From Beta vulgaris subsp. vulgaris (taxonomy: Eukaryota > Streptophyta > Magnoliopsida > Caryophyllales > Amaranthaceae), in the NCBI RefSeq assembly GCF_026745355.1, contig NC_079202.1:24644897-24708896 (forward strand): DNA of 64,000 nt, given 5' to 3'. A program made the position numbers and the translations under genes. Shown in pieces: positions 44,726-56,596 of the stretch. The notes under the pieces are model-generated. The model made no database searches and had not been told where the DNA came from. It was given only the letters and a program-made list of their open reading frames with translations. Positions within the stretch are counted from its first letter, which is position 1. Every line of letters begins with the position of its first letter.

Positions 44726-45329
44726 TGTTGTAGCCTAAAAATCAACGGCTATAAAGGTGACACATGGCTCCATCTCAGCCCTACAAGTGGCATTCTCCCA
44801 TTCTGGTAAAAATACATGGGTCATAAGCTTGTATGGGCTAAGTACATTTCTTTGATAAAAAGGAGTGCTAACACTCCTTTCTATGGCCCAAAATTGTACT
44901 TAGGCCCATTAGAGGTAAGACATACATTATGTAAAAGGGTGAGGTGCCTCTCCAATCAGCAATTGCCATGTGTCACCACATTATTGCTTATCCAATCAGA
45001 TGCCCCCAAATTAGGGTGACATCAAGGTACAACAGTCATTTCAGACACTATAAATAGTTCTTGAAATCAGGGGAAAGGTACGTTTATTCAGAGCATAGTA
45101 TTGTGATTCTGCCATAAATTCTCTCTCTACTTTCTCTCTCTAAAAGTTCCTTTTCTACTCCTGATACTCGACTTAAGCTTCGGAGGGGGAAATACCATCC
45201 AAACCTCCAGGGTGGATCCCTTTTTGCAGGTTTCTAGGCGAATTTGAGTTCAGATATTGTTGCACAAGTCTCCTATTATAGTTACTACTGTTGGGGATAG
45301 TAGTATTGGTTTACGAGTCTAGCACTACA
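44726..45329 (+). repeat. 5' LTR of the Tat element
   Basis: It starts TGTTGTAGCC directly after the LINE RT motif and ends CACTACA at 45329. TATAAATAG at 45049-45057 is a likely TATA box, with a CT-rich stretch (45120-45145) downstream. The 3' LTR is absent, so the boundaries rest on TG/CA and the PBS. Confidence 0.75.
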
Positions 45330-45332
45330 TAA

Positions 45333-45356
45333 TATTTTGCGCCGTCTATTAGGAGA
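45333..45356 (+). other. Primer-binding-site region of the Tat element
   Basis: 'attttgcgccgtctattagg', right after the LTR end, is a degraded form of the TTTGGCGCCGTCTGTGGGG-type sequence that follows the LTR in many Tat elements. Confidence 0.55.
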
Positions 45357-45360
45357 CGCA

Positions 45361-48300
45361 ACAATGACTGATTGCCACTCATCCAATGTTGCCAGAAACA
45401 GAAGCTTTGAGATACAAGTGGAAGATACAGTGGGTGATGAGAGGCCACCCCGAGGACGAGACAGGCCCTCTGCTGCCATTCATCTCTCTGGAGCAAGTAA
45501 GGGCCCTGTCATCCAAGAGAATCTTGATCGTCCAGTGACAACTGGTCATCTGGAAACTATCTTAAGCGATTTCCAGGCTAGGATGGCCGTTGTCATGGAA
45601 GAGCAAATCAAAAGCAATATGCTGTTTTTTCAGATTAATCCAGGTCAGGCTGCTGTGGTGCCGCCTAGGGGGCAGTCCCAAGTAGGTCGTCCAGGGACCA
45701 GCCGACCTCCTCGGCCGAAAATGACAAAGCAACTGTCTAAAGGAAAGCAGCCAGCTGTCAGTGAACCAAGGAGGAAGATGGACTGGAAGTTGGTGGTCCG
45801 TCCAGGAGATAACATTCCTCCTAGTGGTCACAAGATGGAGACGGATGCTAGGGAGTACTTGGAGGCCAAGAGAGCAGCTACTCTTTAGCGTTCGACCTTC
45901 GGGTCTACTCCCTACATGAAGGATCCCCTGTTAAGGGTTCCGTCCAGGACGAAAGGTAGAAGTCACCTTTGCCTGTTTAGCCAAGGCAAGAAAAACGGTT
46001 TTTTACAACCTCTGGTGTATAGGCGTCAAGCCTTAGCTAACACCTTCTCAAATCCAGTGCTGAAAGAATATTGTCGGGAGCACATACCCACTGAGGGACA
46101 TGCCGGGGCACTCAAGATTAACTGGCCGACTCCCTTTTCGGCCAGAATCATGGAGTCCCCCCATTCCCAAAGGTTAAGCTTCCGACGATAGAGCCTTTCG
46201 ACAACACTACAGATCCGGATTATCACTTGTCAGCATACAAACATCAGATGTATGTTCAGGGAGTTGACGATGCTAGATGGTGCAAGAACTTTCCAGCTAC
46301 GCTGAAAGGGGTAGCTCAAAAATGGTTTAACAATCTTCCGCCTAACTCGGTCAATAATTTCACTGAGCTTAGTATCTTGTTTACTAACCATTTTGGAGCA
46401 AATCCACAAGAGCAGAAGACCAGCATGCATCTAGGAAAGGTCGTCCAAGGACCTAAAGAAGCCCTAAGAAGCTATGTAAAGAGATTTAATCTGGAAGCAT
46501 TGCAGATCCAGGATCTGAATGCGGGAGTGGCTTTTGATGCCTTCATCAGGAGTATAAGACCAGGAAGCTTTAAGTTCAATTTGGTAAAGAAGAAGATATC
46601 CACCTTAACTGAGGCCCTTTAGGAGGCCGAGGCATTTATCCGTGCTACGGAAGTTTGCGCGGAAGCAAAACATCCGGAGACAATGAAAATTGAAAAAACC
46701 ATTCAGCCAAAGAAGAACATCCACAAGAAAGCTGAAACTTGGGCGTTGACTTCAATGACAACTTCATCCAAACGAAGCAAAAGAACTAAGCCAGTAACAT
46801 CAGCTGAGCCTATAGAGTTGAGTAAGGATCAGTACTCCATTCTCATGGAGATCAAAGATCAATACAAAATGAAGGCGCTAGCAGAAATGAAGACGCCTTA
46901 CAGAAACAGAGCTAAAAACAAGTACTGTCATTTCCACAAAGATTGTGGTCACGAGACGAACGAATGCAAGCATCTGAAAAGTGCTTTGGAAGACTTAGCT
47001 CGCAAGGGTAAGATGAACTCTTATCTACCTCAAGCAAGTAGAAAATTCCTGAAAAAAGATAATCGTCAAGGGAGAAGAAAAGATGATGAAAGCACTGACG
47101 AAGATGTAGTGCTAGTGATTTCTGGAGGATTTGCAGCAGGGGGCCCTACCAATCGCGACCACAAAAACTATTTACGGGAACTCAGTCAGGTAATGCTCAC
47201 CAATCAGGCAGAATCTGATCCTTTCCCAAAAATTATGGTTAGCGAGCTGGATCACGGGAAGATAAGAATACCCCATGACGACCCACTGGTAGTAGAAATG
47301 AAAATTGCAAATCTTAGGGTAAGACGGATCTTGATTGATACAGGAAGTTCTACCGATATATCAGTGCGGATTGTTTATCAAGATTGAAGTTTGACGAAAA
47401 TAATCTTGTTCCAGTCAATCATCCCATCATTGGATTCGGAGGAGGAATCATTCATCTAATAGGAACAGTCACCTTACCCGTCAGGGTAGGGGACAAAGAA
47501 GCCTCCAGGACGCTCTTTGTTAAGTTCTTAGTGGTACGAGATTTGACAGCTTATAATGTCATTCTCGGATGACCCACCTTGAACCACACCAAAGCAGTAA
47601 TTGTTACCCATCTAATGCTAATGAAGTTTGAGTGCGATGGAGGGAAGATTGGATCCCTATATGGAGATCAGCAAGCAGCAAGGGAATGCTACCTCACCAC
47701 TCTAAAACCTTCATCATGGAGAGGATAAAAGTCAGAGCAGCCAAAGGCCATAGAGGAAGAACCGACCGAGATATTGAAAGGCCAGATAAGTGGATTGAAG
47801 AATGAGGTAGGGAAAGCTCAGTTAAAGGCCCCTCGAGAATGCAAGCTGTTCATACTCTTACTGAGCAAGAAGAGGAAATGCCTGGCCATCAAGGAAGAGA
47901 AAGCTTCCATTGAAGAAGTGATGGCCATTATGGGCATGGGACTAGAACGTCCAGAACCGGTGGAAAGACCAGTAGAGATTTGTCTAAACGAAGAACGTCC
48001 AGAAAGGACGCTAAAAATTGGATCAAATCTAGGTTCTCAGACAAAAGACGAATTGATCGCGCTATTGAAGGAGTTTGAGGATGTCTTCGCATACACAGTA
48101 CAAGAGATGCCGAAAATTGATCCCGAAGTTGCTATTCATAAGTTGAACATAGATTCGGGGCGAAAGCCAATCCGGCAGAAAAAAAGGCACTTGGGTCTGG
48201 CCAGGAACCAAGCTGTTGATCAGGAGGTCCAGAAGCTATTGAAGTCAAAATTCATCCGGGAAACTTATTATCCGGATTGGATTGCCAACGTAGTCATGGT

Positions 48301-51195
48301 CCCCAAGCCCAATGGAACATGGAGGATGTGCGTGGATTATACCGATTTGAACAAGGTCTGTCCAAAGGACAACTTCCCTTTGCCTAAAATCGATCTGTTG
48401 GTCGACTCCACAGCGGGTCATGCGCTACTTAGCTTTATGGACGCCTATTCAGGTTTTCACCAGATCCCTATGTGGCCTGAAGACAAGAAGACAAGACATC
48501 GTTCATTATTGAGAAAGGTCTCTATGGCTGGCTGAGGATGCCTTTCGGCCTCCGAAATGCGCCAGCTACTTTTCAAAGGCTTATAAACACAGTCTTTCAG
48601 CCACAGTTGGGAAGGAATATAGAGGCTTACATCGACGATATGATCGTCAAAAGCCGCAGGGAGATGGATCATTTGGAAGATTTGCGAGAAACGTTCACAA
48701 CTCTCAGAAAATACAAGCTAAAACTCAATCCGCAGAGGTGTGTATTTGGAGTGGTCGCCAGGAAGTTCTTAGGGTTCTTGGTGGATCAACGAGTAATTGA
48801 GGTTAATCCTGACAAGATACAGGCAATTTTGAATATGACTTCTCCATCCAAGATAAAAGAAGTCCAGCGTTTGACGGGGTGTCTGGCTGCCCTTGGACGA
48901 TTTCTATCTATGTCTGGAGATAAGTGTCATCATTTCTTCGCAACAATAAAGAAGAATGCGAAATTTGAGTGGACGGAGGAGGCAGAGAAGGCTCTTCAGC
49001 AAGTAAAAGAGCACCTTCGGCAATTGCCCAGAGTAATCAGCCCGGCCGAAGGAGAAAAACTATATGTATACCTGGCTGTATCTCCATACGCGGTTAGTGT
49101 TGTTCTCCTAGCTGAAAGGGACTCAGTACAAATACCCATCTACTTTGTTAGCCATGTGCTAAAAGATGCTGAAGGCAGGTACTCATTGATAGAAAAGTTC
49201 GGCCTAGCACTGCTCATAGCCAACCAAAAGCTGAGACCATATTTTCTTGCCCATAAATCCTTGTCTATACTGACCAGCCTTTGAAGCAAGTCTTGCATAA
49301 GATGGGTGCCTCTAGACGAATGCTAAAGTGGGCTGTGGAGCTTAATATGTTTGACTTAGCATTTGAGCCCAGAAAGGCGATTAAGGGGCAAGCTCTAACA
49401 GATTTCACTGTGGAGCTTACTCGGCCTGCAATAGAGTTCGTCCAAGATCCAGCAGAAGGAAAGTGGCATTGGACCCTTATGGTGGATGGGTCGTCCACTG
49501 CTAATGGTTGTGGAGCGGGGATCATCTTTCAGTCACCAGAGGGAGACAAGTTTGAATATGCACTTAGATTTCAATATCAGGCTTCAAACAATGGCAGAGT
49601 ATGAAGCTCTTTCAGCCGGTATCAAAATGTGCAAAGCGGCCGGAGCTCTGGAAATTGAGGCAAAGACGGACTCTCTACTGGTGGGTAGTCAAGTCAATGG
49701 AGACTTTGAATGCAAGGAGGCATCTATGAGTAAGTACATGAAGCTGGTTCAAGAAGAAATTAAAACATTGAAACAATTTGTTCTCGACCAAATTCCAAGG
49801 TCGGAGAATCATCAAGCCGATGCTCTCTCAAAATTAGCAAGTTCGGCCGAAGGGGATGTCTCGAGGACTGTGTTTTTGGAGGTTAAGCCAGCCAAGAGCA
49901 TTGATCAAAAGGAAATTCTATTCCTCAGCCGAGAAAACGTCTGGATGAGCCCCATCATTAAATACAAGAAAACAGGGCGCCTGCCTACTGATCCCTTGGA
50001 AGCTAAGTATGTGAAGGCCAGGGATAAATGGTTTGAGCTGTGGGATGGAACTCTCTACAAAAAGGCCTTTAACCGGCCACTCCTCAAGTATATTTCTCGA
50101 GAAGACGACCTAGATGTCTTGAAGGAGCTGCATGAAGGAGCTTATGCTTCCCACATTGGGGGAAGGGCATTAGGGGAAAAGGCCTTAAGGACTGGTTATT
50201 ATTAGCCTACTTTAAAGGAGGAAGCTTTGCTTTATGCAAAGAAGTGTGATAGTTATCAAAGGCATGACATCATTTGTCAGAAGCCGTCCAACAATCTGAC
50301 TCCAGTTCTTTTTCCTCTTCCCTTTGCCAAATGGGGAATGGATATTCTTGGCCCATTTCCTGTAGCAGCCGACCAGAAAAAATTTGTGATAGTAGCACTA
50401 GACTACTTCACAAAATGGGTGGTGGCTGAAGCAATGAGAGGAATTACCACCAATGATGTGAAGGGGTTCGTGTGGAAGAACCTCATTACAAGGTTTGGGA
50501 TGCCTCAGTCTATTGTTTTTGACAATGGACCACAGTTTGAAACGTCCAAGCTCCGCGAATGGTTGGTCGATCAGGGCATAAAAGCCCACTTTGCTGCAGT
50601 TGCCCATCCCCAGGCAAATGGACAAGTTGAAGCCTTCAACAAGATTTTATCAGCAGGAATTAAAAAGAAGCTAGACAATGCAAAAGGATTGTGGGTAGAA
50701 GAATTATAGTTGGTTCTTTGGTCAATTAGGACAACGGCCAAGAACTCAACTGGAGAAACTCCGTTCATGCTTGTCTATGGCTCAGAAGCTGTCCTCCCCA
50801 TTGAAATCGAAGAAGCAACTCTGCGAGTCATGCTGTATTCAGAGGATGCCAATTGGGTTGCTCTCGGGACGGCCTTGGATCAGGTTCCTGAAGTAAGGGG
50901 CAATGCTCTGTTGAGGATGCAACTCTATAAAATAAGAATGACTCGAGAATTTAACAAACGGGTGGCTAGGCGGCCACTGAAAAAGGGAGACCTTGTCCTA
51001 AGAAAAATGGAAGTAGTCGGCCGGGCCAAAGAAATGGGTAAACTCACTCCCAATTAGGAAGGACCTTACAAGATAGTCGAAGAAGTTCAGAGCGCCACCT
51101 TTATGGACGGTCGTTCTGTTCCTAGGACGTGGAACTCTGATACTTTGAAGAAATATTTGTGTAAGACAGCTGAAAAAAGTGTAATATTTTGCTAG
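45361..51195 (+). pseudogene. Tat gag-pol polyprotein, multiply interrupted
   Basis: Domains in order: gag (46195-46625, WFNNLPPNSVNNF); a Cys/His motif YCHFHKDCGHETNEC (46924); protease LIDTGSS (47331-47351); and RT with YIDD at 48628-48639. RNase H (49000-49285) is followed by a second, archaeal-type RNase H (MVDGSSTANGCGAG, EAKTDSLL, NHQADALSKLAS; 49480-49830). Integrase: zinc part HEGAYASH...CDSY, in which the last Cys is Tyr; WGMDILGPF, VFDNGPQF, NGQVEAFNK; to about 51195. Stops include 45886, 46621, 47570, 50203, 50707 and 51055. Frameshifts lie near 46180, 47370, 48500, 49270 and 49590. Several stops look like transitions (CGA to TGA, TGG to TAG, CAG to TAG). It is not functional. Confidence 0.92.
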
Positions 51196-52028
51196 CTTAA
51201 GTACACATTAATGGAAAAGTAGAGATGTATACATGTATCTTGGCTCCCAGCCAAGCAAAAGTCATATAATACAAATCTACTTCCCTCCTATGACTGTCTC
51301 TTTGTTTGATATGTATGCCTTATTTATTCGTCCAAAGGACATACCATCGGCCAAGCCGACATTCAAAGCAGAACGGCAAATAAAAACATCTTCTATTAGG
51401 AGATCGGCCAACATGTTTAAATCCTATAAAGGATAGCACATGACAAAGGCCTACAATTAGTTAACTTAAAGAGTTAACATCTCCGAAACGAAGGCGGCTG
51501 GAATTAAGACGCTTTAGTAAAAGTGTCAGACTTTCCGTCCAAAGGCCATACCCTGAGATAACAACCTTAGTAAAGGAGCAAGTTATTTCAAATTTTAAAC
51601 AAGGATGGACGAGTTGCCATAACCTTCATAAAGTGTTAAGTTATCTTGCATCAGTATATCATGGTCATTTTCCTTCTTGAATCAAAGAAAGGTCACTGAA
51701 ACCTCTTCGTCCAAGAAGGGGGCATAATATGGGCTAAATATACAACTATAGATAATAAAGTCCTTGTACAAAGAAGTTTGGTATAATATGTTCTGACGAT
51801 AAGTTCTGACGAACAATATTCGAGTTTCTGGCCGAACATTTTTTATTCTTAGCATCATTATTCAGAATACTTGGATTAAATGATAGACGTCATATGAAGC
51901 AAAGATGTAAGAAGAAAGAAACTCTTTTATATAAAATCAAAAGAGGAAACTACAACCTAGTCTAAAAATACAAAAAGTAAAAAGCTATAAGGTACAAAAG
52001 GCCTGCTGCCAAGACTAAGGGAGGGAAA
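51196..52028 (+). other. Non-coding 3' region of the Tat element
   Basis: This lies between the integrase end and the antisense ORF. No coding is supported. Recurrent words such as 'cggccaa', 'cgtccaa' and 'gtccaagaagg' are like the gag-pol composition, which supports this being original element sequence. Confidence 0.65.
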
Positions 52029-52645
52029 CTAAGCCTCGGGAGGATCAGTGTTATCTTCGTCCTGAGTTTTAGGGTCGGCCTCTTTTTCTCCTTCTTTGTC
52101 GTCCGAAGACTCCTGAAAGGTTCGAAGTTCCTTCCCGTCCACAGTGGCTTTGTGAAGACTTTCTTGAAAGTCTAGCCGACGGACAAATCTTGGGACATCA
52201 TCCTCCTCGGCCAACATCTCAAAGGCCTTCACAGCCCAGGATCTTGAAGTGTCAATCACCTCGTTTAGAGCTTCCTTGGCCGCCTCGAAAGCTGACTTAG
52301 CTCCCTCTGCCAGGGCGTGGTTTTTGCCTCGAAGATAACGATTTTCTCTTCGAAGCTCCGCAGCCGCCAGCAAGGCTGAGTTTCTCTCGTCTTTAAGGGC
52401 ACGCTCCAGGATAGCCCTCTCGTCTAGAAGCTCCGTCAGCTGGAGCAGCTACTTTTGATTCTCGGCCTCCATTTCGGTCGAGCGCTTTTCCCAGGCTTCC
52501 CTCGATTGACGGTGCAACACTTCCTACTCGGCCATCGAAAACTGAGCCAGGTCTGCCGCCTTGGTAACCTCTCGGACGAGCTGCTTGTTTTCTTTTCTAA
52601 GCAGTCTTTCCCAGTCTTTAGTGATCATACTGCGAGCAAAGAGCT
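52029..52645 (-). pseudogene. Antisense coiled-coil ORF of the Tat element (aORF)
   Basis: The minus-strand frame from ATG 52629 to TAA 52031-52029 gives about 200 codons, interrupted by only two TAG stops (about 52527 and 52449), both plausible former CAG codons. The product is rich in Glu, Lys, Ala and Leu with heptad-like spacing (RLLRKENKQLV, LLQLTELLDERAILERALK, AELRRENRYLRG) and ends in an acidic tail (DDKEGEKEADP). This suggests a coiled coil. Upstream, at 52645, a pyrimidine tract plus CAG (cctatttcag) looks like a 3' splice site, so this may be the last exon of a spliced antisense gene whose start was lost at 52730. Antisense ORFs between pol and the 3' LTR are known in Retand-type elements. 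Function unknown. Confidence 0.72.
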
Positions 52646-52732
52646 GAAATAGGAAAGATGAAGTTATGTTAGGACGATTGCAAAAGTGAGAAAATATATA
52701 CAAGTACAGAAATCAGGCGGCAAAAGAATAAT

Positions 52733-54455
52733 AATATAGTTGTACATACGTTCATTTGGCTTGCTAGTTGTGTACATGTTTTCATATGACTTGTTATTCA
52801 TGTGCATTTGGCTTGTTAGCCATGTACATGTACACACCTTATTCACCATACAAACGTGTGCACCATCTACGGAACGAATTAATAAGTTGGTTTTATGTTT
52901 GTAAGTAAGAGTATTTTGGTAAAACGACACCTTTAAAGTTACCATATAAGGAAAAAAAGTGTAGCAAGTAATGCAAAACATATAAGAAGTGTAACGAGTA
53001 ATTTGAAACAAATGAAGTATGGGAAGTGATAGTTCAAATTATTTTGATAAGCTAAATGTAAAGTTGGGGTTATTCCAATATAATCCAAAGTTGGGATTGT
53101 TTTGAGAATATGAGTGAGAGTATTGATTATCTATGTCAATTATTCCTAGAACAATTTTTGGAGTTTGTATAGCTGGTATGATTATGAGGTGTACACGGTT
53201 CTTCTGTTTTTTGCCATGCAAGAACGAGTTGTGATTCATTGATCACAAAGTTATTGTCAAGCAAGTACGTGTATCCATTTATCTCAGAGTTATGTATAGA
53301 GGTGCTAATGAACCAAGACGACTCGCAAACTATTCGGATTTGACATGGTCAAAGCTCGACTGGGTGTGCTTGATTCTAGTTCAAGATCGACTTGAGACAT
53401 TAACGAGCAGAAAATGGGCCTAATGGAGTTTGGTTCGAAAGCTCGAAAACATGTTCAATAGAATTTTAAATTGCTATTTCATATTTTAATTTTTAATCGA
53501 ACTTGGATCTGAAGAGTATGGTTACTCATGCCATAAAAACACATGACATCCCTTTCTTGCATCAACTTTCACTCTTATCTTACAAAAGTTAATCACGCCC
53601 TATGACCCATTTTGATAAATGCACCTCAATCATGATATATAAAAAAGAACATCATATTTCTCTCTCATACTTTTTACTATACCCCACCACAATTTCTCTC
53701 TCTTACATCAATACATCATTTATATCTTTTCATATCTATAATATAATACAAAATTATAAATAAAATTATTTTGTATATATATGATCTTAATTAAATTTAT
53801 TTAGTAGTAATTAATTTAGATTCAAAAATAAGCAGTAATATATATATATAATTCAACATTTAATAAAATTTTCTTTTAAAAAATTCAGTAATCATAATAA
53901 TTCAATTATATAAAGTACAAAAATTTGATAAGTATACTTTTTTTTACTCATTTTTAGTTTCTTCAATAATAATTTCTTGATGAACAAAAGCTTCCAAAAC
54001 TAAAAACTCAAGTGTGTATAATGTAGAGAGAAAAGTAATTAATTTCGAAAGTGTGTCAAAATATTGTGAAATAGATGTCTATTTATAGATCTCCGAAAAA
54101 TATGACCGTCGGTGAAATTATTTTTTAAAATTAGATTATGAAATATGAATAACCATGATATTACCTTTCTAACATGTTACACATGGCGAGACATAGTTGG
54201 TGATACAAGCTGCAACGCGGTGACGCTTACAAGTCAGCGAAACTTTATTTGGCTCATGGCTTCATCTGATTGGCGAATATCAGTTTGTTGATATAAAAAA
54301 GCCGCGTCTTAATTGTTGCCCAACCAAAAAAAAGTTGGCTTCTTTATGGGGCCCACCAATTCTTTTTCCATGACTTTTTCCATGATTTAGATTATCCTAT
54401 GAACTAACATGAGTTGTATCATAGCATGACTGAAATCAAATCATCAACGACCATG
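52733..54455 (+). repeat. Dispersed repeat B, copy 2
   Basis: This is the second copy of 38334-39920, with about 140 bp extra near 52850-53000. It begins exactly where the Tat element ends and continues past the point where copy 1 is cut (tgaatgcagcc..). No coding or terminal repeats were recognised. Confidence 0.88.
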
Positions 54456-55428
54456 AATGCAGCCGCATATTTTTTTTAGCAAGCTTGATGACTTAATTTT
54501 ATGACCAAAAATAACATGAGTGAACATATTCTAAGTATTTCACTTAAGTCTCATATTGGTCAAGAAAACAAGCGCCAACCAATTAGTTTTTATTCCTTAC
54601 CTTAACTTAAAGTTCGATCTTGTACAAGCTCGGTTGGGATACAAAATTTGTACCTCATCCATTCTGAATTAAGTGCAAAAATGCACTTTTTCAGTATTTA
54701 CACTTTTCACTTTGACTAAGATTTGTGATTTATACATAATAAAATACATAGTCAAGTGAGATCTTGTTAAATTACTCTCCTGACGCACTTTCATAAAATG
54801 TAATTTTTATAATTTTTACTTATATGTAATTATATATATATTTGTTGTCAAAATAATTTATCGGATATGAAAAAGTACATTTGGTGCATTTAATTCGGAT
54901 CAAATAAAGTACTTGTTTTTCTTCACACAAAAATGAAGTATTATTTGAAATATTTGATTATTTAATAATTAAACTATATAATAAATCATTATTTAACTAC
55001 ACTTAGAGTTTTATTGCTAAGAGTCTAAGACGTTGCTTTTTTTGTCTGGAATTGGCTTTTACAAAATATGAAGTCCACCTTTAAATTTTTGCAAAGTTAA
55101 GAGGGAAATCAAGTTATAAAAGCATATATATAGTGAGTTTTGTCATTAACAAAAAATGGATTCTGATACGTGTCGTTTATCGTATAAAATTAAAAAGCTA
55201 TTCTTAGACCTGAAAAATATTAACAAGTAGAAAAGGGTAATAAAGGATCGTCCTATGGAGATAATACTAAAGTTCCTAAACTCATAGTTTACCTAAAAGA
55301 AATACTATTGACATAAATAAGCGAGATTATTCAACTATTTACCTATTTACACTATTTATATAGATTTGGGATGTTGAAGATGATCAACTAATATAATAAT
55401 CTTTCAATAAAAATAACTAATAGAACTA
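54456..55428. other. AT-rich stretch without recognised features
   Basis: I see no open frame of interest, no LTR or TIR pair, and no structural RNA. Part of it may be the continuation of repeat B. Confidence 0.6.
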
Positions 55429-55935
55429 ACACTAGTATAGAAAGGTCGATTTGCGTCGGACCTGGGACCCCTATTTGCGTCGGACTTGGGTCCAACGGCA
55501 CAGGTCTCGACGTATATGACCTATAATAGATCTGTATCAAGAAACGACGCAGATCTTTTAGCTATTTGCGTCGCACGTAGTATACGGTGCGACGCAGATG
55601 GCTCTCTGAGCAAAACAAAGCAGAGGGGATTTGCGTTGCACCGAGGGCCATGTGCGACGCAAATTTTCTCCCCATCCCCAAGGTTGATTTGCGTTGCACA
55701 TAGCCCAAGGTGCGACACAGATGCTTGATTTGCGTCGCACCCTGGGCTATGTGCAACGCAAATCTCTCCCCAACCCCCACAAAGTTGCAGCCTAGATAGT
55801 AGGGTAATGTGCGTCGATCATAGCCTACTGTGCGATGCAAATCAGGCATCTGTGTCACACCCTGGGCTATGTGCGACGCAAATTGCCTGCTTTCTGCATC
55901 GCACCCAGTGCCATGTGCGATGCAGATGCTGGTCT
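55429..55935 (+). mobile_element. CACTA-3 left end with TGCGTCGCAC sub-terminal repeats
   Basis: The terminus CACTAGTATAGAAAGG at 55429 is followed by about a dozen direct and inverted copies of 'atttgcgtcgcac' / 'gtgcgacgcaaat' up to 55930. This is the layout of a CACTA end, and the motif differs from those of CACTA-1/2 and CACTA-4. The right end is not found in the window, so CACTA-3 probably surrounds the following nest. Open frames across it are repeat artefacts. Confidence 0.8.
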
Positions 55936-56596
55936 TTTTTTTTTGGTTTTTTCCAACTTTTTTTGTTGGTTTGTTTCCATATTACTAAACCTCATGATTC
56001 AAAACTAAAAAAAAAATTATATTAACAATTGTGTGCGAAAAATTCGGCAGAGTCTCCTTTGTAATTTGGATAACCCAAAAAATCGTTGGGAAAAAGTTAT
56101 ATATATAAACAAAACCTGTTTCAATACATCTCAAACCATCTCAAACAAGAAACCAATGTTGCAATAATCACCAATTCAACCAATAATGTACAATTACTAC
56201 AAACACTAACAAGTTACTTGGCTATTTCTTCTTTGATGATCCGTACAAAGTGTAGCGCAAAAAGGTCTTTGAGTTCGTTCATATCATCTATGGAGTATGG
56301 CTCAAGACTTGAAGGAAAATCCTATAAATATGTTAGCTTAGTTAATAAACTTTAAAATTATATGAGTAAAGTAACGAATTTACAACATATATATACCTCA
56401 TTCAAATCATTTGATAAAGAGAAAGCAGATGATTAGAAACATGTATCTCGTCACGAAATAGCCGCATTCATCTCCTCCCATTTGTTGAGCACACTACACC
56501 AAATTTAGTACATATATTAGAATCGAAAAAGAAATACTAAACAGAATTATAAAATGTGTATCAAATACAAAACCTTGAGGCAACCAAATGGCGACA
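55936..56596. other. AT-rich interior between CACTA-3 and CACTA-4 ends
   Basis: A short plus-strand frame at 56086-56355 has no recognisable domain. Nothing else can be supported. Confidence 0.5.

Larger units (their letters stand above)
44726..52730 (+). mobile_element. Tat-lineage Ty3/gypsy retrotransposon, 3' end lost
   Basis: 5' LTR (44726-45329), PBS, gag-pol (45361-51195), and a long 3' region with an antisense ORF (52029-52645) are present. The second RNase H after RT/RNase H, together with the antisense ORF upstream of the lost 3' LTR, marks the Tat lineage (Retand/Ogre relatives). The element stops at about 52730 against repeat B, so the 3' LTR and TSD are missing. Inserted into LINE ORF2 at 44725. 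Confidence 0.9.

Noticed and set aside
55486..55858. Four overlapping open frames rich in Cys/Arg/His
   Set aside because: They are translations of the TGCGTCGCAC sub-terminal repeats of CACTA-3.
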